Notes under the pieces: generated by a model
Told to the model about the DNA's origin: nothing
The model's database searches: none
What the model saw: the letters and a program-made list of their open reading frames with translations, nothing else
Shown: positions 1 through 9,683 of the stretch, one piece after another
How positions within the stretch are numbered: the stretch's first letter is position 1
Layout: every line of letters starts with the position of its first letter
Assembly: GCF_005503355.1 (NCBI RefSeq)
Contig: NZ_SCMK01000007.1
Coordinates: forward strand, 154,303 to 218,302
Source: Sphingomonas sp. 1F27F7B
GTDB lineage: Bacteria; Pseudomonadota; Alphaproteobacteria; Sphingomonadales; Sphingomonadaceae
Reading direction: 5' to 3'
Length of the DNA stretch: 64,000 nt
Translations under genes and position numbers: made by a program

Positions 1-3000
1 GCGCGTCCTGCAGATTGGACAGTACCAGCCCGCCGGCGTCGGTGCCGGACATGTTGCGCGTGGCACCGGTCAACGTCACCCAATAGCGTGCGACGTCGCC
101 AATGAACGGGGTGTCGCCATGGCGCGTGCCGAGCGGGCAATAAGTGTCGCCGCTGTGCCGCGAGGCTTCCTGTTCCATCTGCGAGCGCTGCGCCGTGCTG
201 CGACGGAAGGCATTGTCAAACCAGAAATATCCGATCGGCGGGACGCCCCAGCTATGCGTGCCGAACAGATATTTGGCCGAGCGCGCGAACACCTGGCCGG
301 CGATATTGCTGCGGTCGGGCATATGCTCGGCAATGACATGACCCCATGGATCGTAGATATACTGCATCCAGCCGATGTTGAGCTCGTCGAGCAGCCAGCT
401 GTCGAGCCATCCGGTCCGGTCCTCCGAGGTGATCTTGGCGACGAGAAACTCGTTGGTCCCGCTGTTGGCCGGCAGCAGCGGGTCCGCGAACTCGATGGCA
501 TCCCCATCGACGAGCGTGACGAGCGTGCGCTGGCTCGCCCCCGAAACGCCGCGGATGTCGATGCGGTCATGGACCGCCAGCGTCGGCCTGCCACCCGCCC
601 CGGAGAACAGCAGCCGCGCCGGCTGGTTGGAGTCCGGCATGGCGGCAGTGAAATAGTCGCGCAGACCGAACAGTGCCGAGCCCGGCGTGTAAAGCGAGAT
701 CTCGACGTCGAGCGGCGCCGGGGTTCCGGTCGTGAACTGCGGCGTCGGCGCGCCGAGCACGGCCGTGGTGTCGGTCAGCGACTCGATGGCGCGGATGACG
801 ATGGCATCGCCCGACTTGACCGCGACGAGCGCGCCGGAGCGCAGCCCGTCGAGCGGCGCGGCGGGGCTCAGCGTCAGCGTCTTGCGGTCCGCCGCCAGCG
901 ACATGACCGCACGGCTGCGCGTCGCCGAGCGAATGCCCTGCACGGCCAGCGTGACGAGCGCCGCGATGCCGCCCCAGCTGGCCAGAGTGATGTTGTTGAG
1001 CAGGCCGCCCACGGTGAGGAACTTCGAGATGTTGATGAACATCTCGAGCACATCGGAGCCGGTGCCCTGCAGCGCCTTGCGCACCTTGACCGGTCCGGCC
1101 GTGATGTTCGCGGCCGAAAGGTCTGCGCGCGCCTGGTCGGGCAGGCTGGCAACCGCGCCATCGACCGTGGGTCCCAGATCGATGAGCACCGCGCGACGGT
1201 TCTGCGCCACCTGAACCTTGTCGTTGGCCGCGATCCCGGCGCCCTGGGCAAAGGTGAGGCGCCCCTCCCCCAGCGTCGCGTCGCCATAGGGCGAGAATTC
1301 GGGGCCACCGGCGGCCGACAGATCGGCGCCCAGTTCCAGGCCCCAGAGCGGCACGGCGGTCAGCAGCAGCGGCCCCCATTTGGCCGACTGCAGCGTATGG
1401 GTCAGCTCATGGTCTATGACGGCCTGATAGCGAGTCAGCTCGAGGCTGGCATTCTCATGATCCTCGGGCACGCGGACGCTGCCCGGCAGCATCTGCCCCG
1501 TCGTTGTCGCGGCCCCGGGCGACCAGGGCATGACGAGAGCGCCCGCCATGCCGGTCAGCGCGTTCACGACATCGATATCGGTGACGGTGAGCACCGCGCC
1601 GTCGATGGTGAAGTTGGCGGCGAACTGCGCGGTGCCGCCCCAGGATGCGATATTGTGCGACCCGGCCAGCGCGGCCGCGCCGGCAAGTCGCAGGGCCAGC
1701 GGCTGATTGGCGCCGTCGACCCGGGCCGCGCGGACCAGCGGCCCGTTGATCAACGCGACGATGACGCCGCCGCCAAAGTGCCGCGGGCTCCAGACGTCGA
1801 AGGCGATCTGCCGGCCGCCGGCATCGGTGCCGTTGATGCCCAGCCGGGAACTGCCGGTCGCCGGATCGGCGACGACCAGCCGCGTCACCGTGATGCCCGT
1901 TGTTCCGGCGGGTATCACCGCATCGTCGGTATCGCCGGTGATCGTCGTCCCCGACACTGCCGTCAGCGTGAACAGCCGCTGGTTGCCGCCGGGCCAGTTC
2001 ACCACGACCAGATCACCCACGGCAAATCGTGGCATGTCGAGCCGCACGCTGCCGGCCAGCGGCGGCTGCACGCGCAGTATCCGGTCATCGACGCGATCGG
2101 CGGGATAGACGAGCGCGTCGAGCGCGAGCAGCGCCGCCTCGATGGCCCCCGCGCCCATCGGCACGCGCCGATCGAAGGTCACGGTCAGCCGTACGGAAGT
2201 GATCTGCACCGGCACCGCCGCGGCGCCGCCGGGCGGGACTGCCGCAACCGCTTCGCCGGGGCGAAGCGCAGGGTTGCCGCTGCCCGGAGCGATGCTGGAG
2301 GAAGCAACGCCGCCCGCCAGCGTCGCGCCTGCGAGCAGCGTGCCCGAAGTCGCGGGCGCGGCCGCCGCGAAGGGAATGATCTGGAATGCCGCCACCCCCG
2401 CCGGGGGCGCCGCCGACAGCGCGATGGTGGCGATCGAGGCGGCCATGACGTTGGTGACGTTCGGCGCAGTGCGCTTGAACCGCTCGACCGTGAAGGCGGC
2501 CGGATTGGCATCGGGCAGCACTTCGGCGAGCACGATCGCATCAAAGACACGGGAAGTGACGCGCCGCGCGACTGTCGTGGCGCCATTCAGCATCACGAAA
2601 CCAGTCGCGGGCGCCGTCCCCGGCAGGCCCGGCGCATAGGTCAGCGTCGCGGTGCCGTCGGGCGCCTGCGTCAGCCGGCCGATCTCGGCCCCGGCGGCAA
2701 GCTGCGCCCAGTTCGCCGCCGCGCCGGTGGCGCCGAGCGGAGTCAGTGCGCGGTCGAGCGTGATCACACTGGCAGCGACCGCCGTCACGATGGCGGCGAT
2801 TCCCGTGGCCGCCGGGCCCGCCACAATGGCGTCACCAACGGCCGGAACCGCGCCCGAGACAATGGTGAGGTCGTTAGGATTGGGGCCCAATGTGCCGTTG
2901 AATACGCCGCCCGCCATTGCGGTGCGGACTGGCGTGCCCGGCGCCAGCATGGTCGGCACGGGCTCGTCGACGACGATGCCCGCTGCCAGCGCCGAGACTC

Positions 3001-4900
3001 CCGCAGCACCCAGCGGCGGCCCGCCGCGCGAGAGGCGAACAACGCTGACCGCCGGAACATAGTCGAGCGAAGACCCGGTGATGTCGAGCAGCTGATTGCG
3101 TCCCGGCACGGGCGTCAGCGGCTCGGACGAAGGCGCAGTCAGGCCGTCGAGCGTCAACGGGCCGGCGGCAAGGCCGGTCAGATCGGCGTCGGTTCGCACG
3201 ATCGTCGAGCCCGAGGCTTCGTGGACGGCAAGCACCCGGCCCGCCGACAATATGCCGGCCGGATCGGTGAGCGCGAAGGCCGCGCCGATCGTCAGGCCAA
3301 GGCCCGTCCCCGACAGCGTCAGCCCCGCGAAATCGCCGATCGTCGCGGTGAGCACTACGCCCGAGGGCGCCAGCTCGGTCATCGTCGCCGGACGGGGCTT
3401 GATCTCGAGTTGGACCGCGTCGAAGTGCATGCCGCCGGCGGGAAAGACCGGGACCCGCGAGCCCGGGAACACCGGCTCGGCAGCGCCTCCCGCCCGCGTC
3501 CAGGTGACAAGCGACGCGCCATTCGGCGCCGCGCGCTGGCCGGAGAGCAGGAACGCGCCCGTCCCGTCCGGCACACAGCGCAGTACCGATCCGTAGAGCA
3601 CCGGCCGGAATGCCGCAGACGGAGCGAACAGCCTGGCATCCTCCAGGTCGGTCATCTGCTTCTTGTCCGCACTCATCATGAACTGATAGGTGAAGGCATG
3701 GGTCGGCGCGGCAAGGAAGCCATCGGTGCGCAGCGCGAAGCTGTCGTAATTATTAGCCGTAACCCATTCTAGATCAAAGGGATCATGGTTGGTCGCCTTA
3801 CTTACGATCCAGCCGATGGGCGAGAATTGCAGATTGAGCCACATGCCGAGCAGGCTGCCGATGGTGTTGGAGATCGACCAGGTCAGCGACGAGGGTATCA
3901 ACCACCACAGGTCGGAGATGCCACCGGTCGGATCGGCGAGGCTGACCGGATTGTTGCGGCACACCGCATAGGGCCCGGCAGCCGGCAGCTCGACCGGCAA
4001 CGGGCCGGTCCAGCCGGTGGCACGGCGCGGATCCGCCGCCTCTCCATTGATCGGGTCGGGCGCATCGAAGCTGCCGGTGATCGGATCGAGCCGACGCAGC
4101 GGCAGATGCACCATGCCGTCGCGAATGGCGCCGCCGAACAGACCCGGCCCACCCTTGCGCAGCAGCATCTCGCCAAATGCATCACGCGGCAGCCGCTCGG
4201 CCCCGTCCGCCGTGACACGGCGGACGGGCGTGCCCGTGGCATCCAGCAGATAGGCTTCGAGCATCGGTGATCCCGGCGGCCCGTCCAGCGCACCGAGGCA
4301 ATGCCAGCGGTCCCAGAGCAGTGTCCGGGTGATTCGACCCGCGTCGTCGGTGATCGCGAGCAGCCGGCCCCGACCATCGACGCACCATTCCCCGGGCTTG
4401 GCCGGCAACCCGATGCGTCGGCCGGTATCGTCATAGTGGATTGTTCCACAACCGTCATCGCCGCGCCAGGCGACCGGCCGGCCATCGTCGGCGCGGATGA
4501 TGTGACGAAGCCCGAACGGCCCCGAAATGACGGTGAGATGTGGGCCGGCATAGCCGTAGTGCCAGTCGCCGCCCGGGCCGCGGCAGGCAATGATGCGGCC
4601 CTCCTCGTCATAGTCCATGTCGGTGCCGTCGGCATGCGTGATGCGGCCGATGTCGTCCCAGGCATGGCGCTCGCTCCAGCGTTCGCCGCGCGTCTCGACA
4701 TGGCGGACGAAGCCCGCCGGCAGGAAGATCGTGTCGACGTTGGCAAGGCCGTCATACTGCGTCCGGCCATCCTGTGTCGCATCGACATAGACGCGCTCGC
4801 CGGCGGACAGGCGCAGCAGCCTCCCGTCCTCGGTCCGCTCGAACACCAGCGGCGTCTCGCAGCCGGGGATCGGCAGCAGCTCGGTGACCGCGCCGCTCAC
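1..4900 (-). CDS. RHS-core protein with long C-terminal region carrying an HExxH motif (partial, runs off left edge)
   Basis: A single open frame starts at GTG 4900 (overlapping the upstream stop as GTGA) and stays open for 1633 codons to the window edge, so the C-terminus is missing. Residues about 85-330 resemble an RHS/YD-repeat core: YDEEGRI, several G-R turn motifs, RRLDPITGSFDAPDP (about 269-283) and NNPVSLADPTGG (about 315-327), the usual RHS core terminus. A short hydrophobic stretch follows, then roughly 800 residues of Gly/Ala/Thr-rich, beta-type sequence. Residues 1164-1168 are HELTH in the context YQAVIDHELTHTLQS, a zincin-type metallopeptidase signature (1397-1411), with further Glu residues downstream. 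It is the last visible gene of the contractile injection operon, a usual place for a payload. The RHS call is from motifs; a toxic or protease activity is inference. A tip or adhesin protein is an alternative. Confidence 0.75.
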   Translation of the reverse strand, partial: MSGAVTELLPIPGCETPLVFERTEDGRLLRLSAGERVYVDATQDGRTQYDGLANVDTIFLPAGFVRHVETRGERWSERHAWDDIGRITHADGTDMDYDEEGRIIACRGPGGDWHYGYAGPHLTVISGPFGLRHIIRADDGRPVAWRGDDGCGTIHYDDTGRRIGLPAKPGEWCVDGRGRLLAITDDAGRITRTLLWDRWHCLGALDGPPGSPMLEAYLLDATGTPVRRVTADGAERLPRDAFGEMLLRKGGPGLFGGAIRDGMVHLPLRRLDPITGSFDAPDPINGEAADPRRATGWTGPLPVELPAAGPYAVCRNNPVSLADPTGGISDLWWLIPSSLTWSISNTIGSLLGMWLNLQFSPIGWIVSKATNHDPFDLEWVTANNYDSFALRTDGFLAAPTHAFTYQFMMSADKKQMTDLEDARLFAPSAAFRPVLYGSVLRCVPDGTGAFLLSGQRAAPNGASLVTWTRAGGAAEPVFPGSRVPVFPAGGMHFDAVQLEIKPRPATMTELAPSGVVLTATIGDFAGLTLSGTGLGLTIGAAFALTDPAGILSAGRVLAVHEASGSTIVRTDADLTGLAAGPLTLDGLTAPSSEPLTPVPGRNQLLDITGSSLDYVPAVSVVRLSRGGPPLGAAGVSALAAGIVVDEPVPTMLAPGTPVRTAMAGGVFNGTLGPNPNDLTIVSGAVPAVGDAIVAGPAATGIAAIVTAVAASVITLDRALTPLGATGAAANWAQLAAGAEIGRLTQAPDGTATLTYAPGLPGTAPATGFVMLNGATTVARRVTSRVFDAIVLAEVLPDANPAAFTVERFKRTAPNVTNVMAASIATIALSAAPPAGVAAFQIIPFAAAAPATSGTLLAGATLAGGVASSSIAPGSGNPALRPGEAVAAVPPGGAAAVPVQITSVRLTVTFDRRVPMGAGAIEAALLALDALVYPADRVDDRILRVQPPLAGSVRLDMPRFAVGDLVVVNWPGGNQRLFTLTAVSGTTITGDTDDAVIPAGTTGITVTRLVVADPATGSSRLGINGTDAGGRQIAFDVWSPRHFGGGVIVALINGPLVRAARVDGANQPLALRLAGAAALAGSHNIASWGGTAQFAANFTIDGAVLTVTDIDVVNALTGMAGALVMPWSPGAATTTGQMLPGSVRVPEDHENASLELTRYQAVIDHELTHTLQSAKWGPLLLTAVPLWGLELGADLSAAGGPEFSPYGDATLGEGRLTFAQGAGIAANDKVQVAQNRRAVLIDLGPTVDGAVASLPDQARADLSAANITAGPVKVRKALQGTGSDVLEMFINISKFLTVGGLLNNITLASWGGIAALVTLAVQGIRSATRSRAVMSLAADRKTLTLSPAAPLDGLRSGALVAVKSGDAIVIRAIESLTDTTAVLGAPTPQFTTGTPAPLDVEISLYTPGSALFGLRDYFTAAMPDSNQPARLLFSGAGGRPTLAVHDRIDIRGVSGASQRTLVTLVDGDAIEFADPLLPANSGTNEFLVAKITSEDRTGWLDSWLLDELNIGWMQYIYDPWGHVIAEHMPDRSNIAGQVFARSAKYLFGTHSWGVPPIGYFWFDNAFRRSTAQRSQMEQEASRHSGDTYCPLGTRHGDTPFIGDVARYWVTLTGATRNMSGTDAGGLVLSNLQDA

Positions 4901-7900
4901 GAGATGCTCACCGAGGCAGAGACGCTGGCCGAGCCCGAGCCGCCGGCGTAGCGCAGCGCATCGAGCAGCGCGACGATCTCGTCCTGCAATGCCTCGATCA
5001 GCGCTTCGAAATTCTCGACCAGTTCGGGGCCCAGGCCGTTCACCGCCGCGATCAGCGCCCCGATGTCGATGGCGCGCAACTCCTCGCCGACCTGGGTCAG
5101 GTCGCCGCCGATCTCGGCCAGCCGCGCGCCGGGGTCCGCATCGGCGAGCCGATCGGTCAGATCGCTCAGGAAATCGAAGTCGCCCAGGAGCATGGCGGGA
5201 TCGAGCGCGCGCAGCGCGGTGGCGGCGGCTTGCGTCACCGCCGCCAGCTCGGCGGCAAGGACGCGCGGGTCATAGGCCATCAGCGTAGCCTTGATCACGC
5301 CGTGCACTTCCGCGAGCTCGGCGACGAGGCGGTGCGGATCGATCACGTCCAGCTCCTCGCGCACGACATCGATGACGCCGAGAAACTTCTGCGCCTGCGA
5401 GCCCGGATTGAAGTGATTGAGCAGCGCCTTCAGCCGGTCGACAAAGGCCTGCAGGTCGGGCAGCAGCTCGGTGGTGAGGGTCGGCACCATCGCGAACAGG
5501 TCGTGCACCAGCGTGTCGATCTCGACTGCGATCGGCTCGGGATCCAGCGCCGCGAGCAGTCCGTCGAGATCGCCTTCCAGGCGCGCGAGCGGCGTCGCCT
5601 CCAGGCACGCAGCCAGCCGGTCGAGATCGGCGACGACGCCGCCGCTGCCGGTGAACAGCCGGTGCAGCGCGGCGCGGGCGGGCGCGAATGCAGTCTCCAG
5701 CTCGGCGCGCATCGCGCTGGGGCTGGCGGCGGCGACGACGGTGATCGATGCCTTGAACCGGGCAGTATTGGCCGAGAAATTGGCCTGCAGCGCGAACTGG
5801 GCATTCAGCTGCACCGGACCGAGCGCGGCCAGCAAGGCATTGAAATCGGCGTCCAGCCGTTCGCCGACCGCCTTCATCGCGGCACTGACTGCGCGCAGAT
5901 CGCGTGCGAGCCCCGCCGCCAGCCCGTCGAGCGCGCGCATCGCCTCGCCCGCGGGCCCCGCCTGGAGCTGTAGCAGCGCCGTGCGCGCCCGCGCCGGGAT
6001 CGCTCCGATCATGCGGATCGCGTCGCCGGCACGAACCTCGTCCATGGTGACGGTCGGCGGTTCGGCAACGGGTGCCGGCGCGCTCGGCGTCGCCACGCCG
6101 GCGCCGCCGCTCCCGCCGGCGCTGCGCGCGGCCGGCTCCACGACCGCGCGCGCCGCGACATTGCCGGCCGCGTCGAAGGCCGAGCGCATCCCCGTCACCA
6201 GGGTGCGCGCCTCCGGAACCGGCACCTGCGCCAGCAACGCGTCATAGCCGCTGGTCACCGGTTCGAGCAGCCGGGCCGGGTGGACGCGGTCGAGCGCCGA
6301 GATCAGTTCCTCGAACGGCCCGCGAATGGCCTCGGCGGCAGGTCGCGGATCGAGGCTTTCGAGCATCCGTGCGGCGGTTTCGATATAGTCGCCGAGGTCG
6401 GGCAGCAGCGAGGCGGGATCGAAGCCGCGCAGCGTCGCGAGAAACTCCGCCATTTCGGCACTCAGATCCTCGGCCAGCGTAGCGGGGATCAGATTGTCGA
6501 CGACGCGAGAGGCTTCGACGAGGCCGTCATGGAGGTCCGCTGCGAACTCGGCGGGGATTTGCAGTGCCGCGGCGGCCTCGCGCACTGGCTCAAAGGCCTT
6601 GTCGAGATCGACATTCTCGATCAGCCGTGCGAGCTGCTCGACCTGGGGCTTCAGCGGCTCCGGCAGCGGCACCGAAGACAGAAGCTTGGAAACCGTCTCG
6701 CGCAAGCTGTGAAGCTGTGCGACCATCTGCTCGCGCGCCGCGGCAATTCCCAGATGCTCGATGTCGCTGGTCACCGTGTCGATGGCCGCGCGGAACGCCT
6801 TCAGCCCCTCCGCGACACGCTCAAGCACGGTCTTGGCTTCGCCGGCCAGCGCATCGACTGCGGCAATGACGCGATCGAGCGCATCGACGATGCCGTCGAG
6901 CGCCTGATGCAAGGCAGCGGACACATCGGCCAGCGCGCCCTGCACGGCGGCGGTCAGCTGCGTCGGATCGAGATGCGAGGTGATCTTGGCCAGTGCGCCG
7001 TGCGCGGCGCGCGCAGGGCCGTCCAGTCCGGCCGAGGCGATCGCATCGGCCAGCCCGTGCAGGAAATCGGTGATCTCCTTGCGCAACGGGCGAATCGGCA
7101 GCTCGCGCAGCTTGCGGCGGACGAATGCCTTGGCATCGACCACCGCGCGATCGATCGGCACCTCGAGCGTCGTGCGCGCGCCTTCCTCCAGCATCGGCGC
7201 CAGCCCCTGGATCCAGGCACGGATGGCGTCATAGTCGGGATTGACGAGCATGACGCGGAAATCGGCGATGGCCTGCCGGAACTCGTCGAGAAATTCGATC
7301 ACGCCGGCACGGCCGAGGCGCAGCCCGGCGCCCGCCTGGGCCAGCGGCTGCAGCAGCTGCGCGGGGCGGAGCCGGGCGGCCTGGCTGGCGACGAAGGCCA
7401 TGTCATCGGCGATCACGCTGATCGTGTTGCCGCGTACCCGTTCGAGATCGGCAATGGCGGCATCCAGCGCGGCACGGGTGCGCGCTTCCGCGACCGCCTG
7501 CAACGCCAGGTTCAGCCCGGCGAACCGCCCCTGGGGCAGCCGCAAGGCGCCGCTCTGCCGGAGCAGATCGGCGATCGCGCTCCGACCGTCCGAAAGCGTG
7601 GCATGGGGCACCGGCAGCAGCACTTCGGCGAGCAGCGCGACGACCTCATCGACATGGGCGGGCGGCGCGCCTCCCGCGAGCGCGGAGAAGGCATCGGCTC
7701 CGGCGCCGAGAATGGTCCCGGCGTGACCGGCACGCTCACCGACGAGCTGCATCGCGTCGCCCAGCGGTGTCCCGAACACACGGCCGAAATCGGCCGTGTC
7801 GCCGGTCACCGATCCAACCAGGCCGATGACGATCTCCAGCCCCTGCCCGATCGCGCCACCGAGATCGCCGACCGGCAGGTGTCCGGCATCGAACCGGCCG

Positions 7901-8127
7901 GCCAGGCCGCCCAGCGCGGCCATGACCGGCTGGAGCAGCGCGCCGGCGTCGGGAAAGTCGCTGCGCAGCGCCTCGATGCTGCCGCCAAGCCCGCCGAGCG
8001 CGCTGGCCGCGGACCCGCTACCGACGATGTCGGCGACCGTCGGCGCGCTGAGCGAGGCAGAGACATTGCCGCGCGCCGAAACGATGTCCGAGACGTCGAT
8101 CCCGCGGAGATCTTCGAGCAGACTCAC
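4897..8127 (-). CDS. Large Ala-rich helical protein of the injection-system operon
   Basis: This 1076-residue protein is almost entirely Ala/Leu/Asp/Glu-rich and predicted helical by inspection, with recurrent segments of the type L-D-A-L-D-R-V. Both ends carry Ser/Ala-rich low-complexity stretches (SASLSAP near residue 24; SGSASVSASVSIS at the C-terminus). No signal peptide or membrane segment is visible and no enzyme motif was recognised. Its start overlaps the stop of the upstream gene (ATGA) and its stop overlaps the GTG of the RHS-type gene, so it is translationally coupled to the putative payload. I do not recognise a family. A length-determining tape measure or a structural scaffold or adaptor for the payload would fit its size and helicity; both are inference from composition and position. 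Confidence 0.8.
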   Translation of the reverse strand: MSLLEDLRGIDVSDIVSARGNVSASLSAPTVADIVGSGSAASALGGLGGSIEALRSDFPDAGALLQPVMAALGGLAGRFDAGHLPVGDLGGAIGQGLEIVIGLVGSVTGDTADFGRVFGTPLGDAMQLVGERAGHAGTILGAGADAFSALAGGAPPAHVDEVVALLAEVLLPVPHATLSDGRSAIADLLRQSGALRLPQGRFAGLNLALQAVAEARTRAALDAAIADLERVRGNTISVIADDMAFVASQAARLRPAQLLQPLAQAGAGLRLGRAGVIEFLDEFRQAIADFRVMLVNPDYDAIRAWIQGLAPMLEEGARTTLEVPIDRAVVDAKAFVRRKLRELPIRPLRKEITDFLHGLADAIASAGLDGPARAAHGALAKITSHLDPTQLTAAVQGALADVSAALHQALDGIVDALDRVIAAVDALAGEAKTVLERVAEGLKAFRAAIDTVTSDIEHLGIAAAREQMVAQLHSLRETVSKLLSSVPLPEPLKPQVEQLARLIENVDLDKAFEPVREAAAALQIPAEFAADLHDGLVEASRVVDNLIPATLAEDLSAEMAEFLATLRGFDPASLLPDLGDYIETAARMLESLDPRPAAEAIRGPFEELISALDRVHPARLLEPVTSGYDALLAQVPVPEARTLVTGMRSAFDAAGNVAARAVVEPAARSAGGSGGAGVATPSAPAPVAEPPTVTMDEVRAGDAIRMIGAIPARARTALLQLQAGPAGEAMRALDGLAAGLARDLRAVSAAMKAVGERLDADFNALLAALGPVQLNAQFALQANFSANTARFKASITVVAAASPSAMRAELETAFAPARAALHRLFTGSGGVVADLDRLAACLEATPLARLEGDLDGLLAALDPEPIAVEIDTLVHDLFAMVPTLTTELLPDLQAFVDRLKALLNHFNPGSQAQKFLGVIDVVREELDVIDPHRLVAELAEVHGVIKATLMAYDPRVLAAELAAVTQAAATALRALDPAMLLGDFDFLSDLTDRLADADPGARLAEIGGDLTQVGEELRAIDIGALIAAVNGLGPELVENFEALIEALQDEIVALLDALRYAGGSGSASVSASVSIS

Positions 8128-9683
8128 CGGTCATACTCCAGCCGCAGGTCGGCAAGCTCGATGGTGACGAAGAGCTCGGAGGCGAAGACCGGTGCCGCCC
8201 CTGCGAACGGCCGAGCCGGAATCGACGCGCGCTGCAGCGTGAATATGGGCTTGGCCATCGTCGCCAGAACGTCATCGCCGATCCGCACCGGGCGCCCGCC
8301 CGGATCGGGATCGGCCACGGCGATCTTGAGCGACGGCACGCCCGCCGATCCGTCCGCCCACAGGAACCGACCGGTATTGGCTCGGACCCGCACCAGCGCC
8401 GCCCGGTCGAGCACGACCGGCTCGGGAAGCTCGGCCCAGAGGTCGCCCATCGGTCCCGCCGCGCATTGCAGCACTGCAGCCCGGCCCAGCGGCTTCCCGT
8501 CGAGCGCGTCGACCAGCTCGACGGCCAGCTCGGTGGGCTCACTGGCAATGCCTCGCAAGCCAAGCCGGGCGACACGCTGCCCGCGCAGCGCCTCGGGCGG
8601 CAACGCCCGCTCCTGCCCGGCCATCCCGACGATGCGGCCCGCCGGAGCGCCGGCCGCGGGCACGAGATCGGAATAGTCGCTCACCAGACGAACCCCGGCA
8701 TATTTGATGCGCAGATCAGCAATGACGCGCGAGGGGCGCTCGGCCGCATAGGGCGGCGCGAGCGCCAGCGCCGCCGGCGCCGCGTCGACCGCGGTCGTCG
8801 AGACGCCCGGCACCTCGCGGATCAGCTTGCCATGCGCCGCGCTCTCGGCAAGCCACGCGTTGGCCGGCGCCGTGGCATGGATCGTCACCGATGCAGTGGG
8901 CGTGCCGCCGGCCGCGACGGCAGTGGACAGGGCGGTCGAGAGCGCCTGGACGAGACTGATGTCCGCATCGGGCCCATCCGGATCGAACTGCGGAGAAGCC
9001 CAGAGCGTCGCACCGTCCGGGCCCGTCACCTTCACATCGTGCGCGGCGCTGTGCGTGACCAGACGGACACTGCCCAATTGGGTCGACTGCTCCGCGAACT
9101 CGGCCGGCGCCTTCCCCGTGACCAGCGCGATCCGCACCTGGCGGGCTTCGACCGACGGGGAAAGCTGCAATGCGCCATTATTGAAACTGGCACCGGTCAG
9201 ACTGGGTGGAATCGAATGCTGTTGACTGACCGGCGGCACAGTGAAGCGCGGTGCCTCAAAGCCACCGGACGGGCGCGGAAAGGCCACCGCGATACGCGAG
9301 CCGTCAGGGGGTGGGCCGTCAGGAGGTGGGCCGATAATGTCCTTTCCGCCCGGCTGCCTGAAGCCCGAAAGGCCGATCCCGCGCACCCGCTTGCCGGCCG
9401 GAACGTCGATCACCCAGCCATTCTTGTCGGCCCTGAACGGCGCGGAGGCCGTGACTTCCTCGGCAACGTCCGGGCCGATCGACAGCATCGCCTCGGTGAC
9501 TTCGGCGGCGGTGGCACCCGGCACGGGCGTCCAGTGGAAATTGACGACATGCCCCGGCTCGCCGATGTCGATGCGCCGGCGAGCCCGGATGCCACGACCG
9601 GGATTGTCGCGTTGCACCATCCCGCCGCCATCATGCTCGAAAAGCTGCGGGCTCTTCCTGTGGGTGGCGGCGCGGTCGATCAT
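8124..9683 (-). CDS. Hypothetical beta-rich protein of the injection-system operon
   Basis: This 519-residue protein has no recognised family. It lacks a signal peptide, and alternating hydrophobic residues with many Gly/Pro/Asp turns suggest repeated beta-sandwich modules. A Pro-rich insert with a direct repeat (GPPPDGPPPDG) lies near residues 118-128. The gene overlaps both neighbours by ATGA junctions, which ties it to the contractile injection operon. Position between the fibre-like genes and the large helical protein suggests a host-contact or baseplate-peripheral role, but that is inference only. The first about 25 residues are rich in Arg and polar residues and the true start could be slightly internal. 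Confidence 0.75.
   Translation of the reverse strand: MIDRAATHRKSPQLFEHDGGGMVQRDNPGRGIRARRRIDIGEPGHVVNFHWTPVPGATAAEVTEAMLSIGPDVAEEVTASAPFRADKNGWVIDVPAGKRVRGIGLSGFRQPGGKDIIGPPPDGPPPDGSRIAVAFPRPSGGFEAPRFTVPPVSQQHSIPPSLTGASFNNGALQLSPSVEARQVRIALVTGKAPAEFAEQSTQLGSVRLVTHSAAHDVKVTGPDGATLWASPQFDPDGPDADISLVQALSTALSTAVAAGGTPTASVTIHATAPANAWLAESAAHGKLIREVPGVSTTAVDAAPAALALAPPYAAERPSRVIADLRIKYAGVRLVSDYSDLVPAAGAPAGRIVGMAGQERALPPEALRGQRVARLGLRGIASEPTELAVELVDALDGKPLGRAAVLQCAAGPMGDLWAELPEPVVLDRAALVRVRANTGRFLWADGSAGVPSLKIAVADPDPGGRPVRIGDDVLATMAKPIFTLQRASIPARPFAGAAPVFASELFVTIELADLRLEYDR

Noticed and set aside
119..3772. 1217-codon open frame on the plus strand, Arg/His/Gly-rich
   Set aside because: It is the exact antisense of the RHS/HExxH frame in high-GC DNA; its composition is Arg-rich and low in hydrophobics, and the minus strand carries recognisable motifs.
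6280..8676. 798-codon plus-strand frame
   Set aside because: Antisense shadow of the large helical protein; Arg/Gly/Gln-rich without domains.
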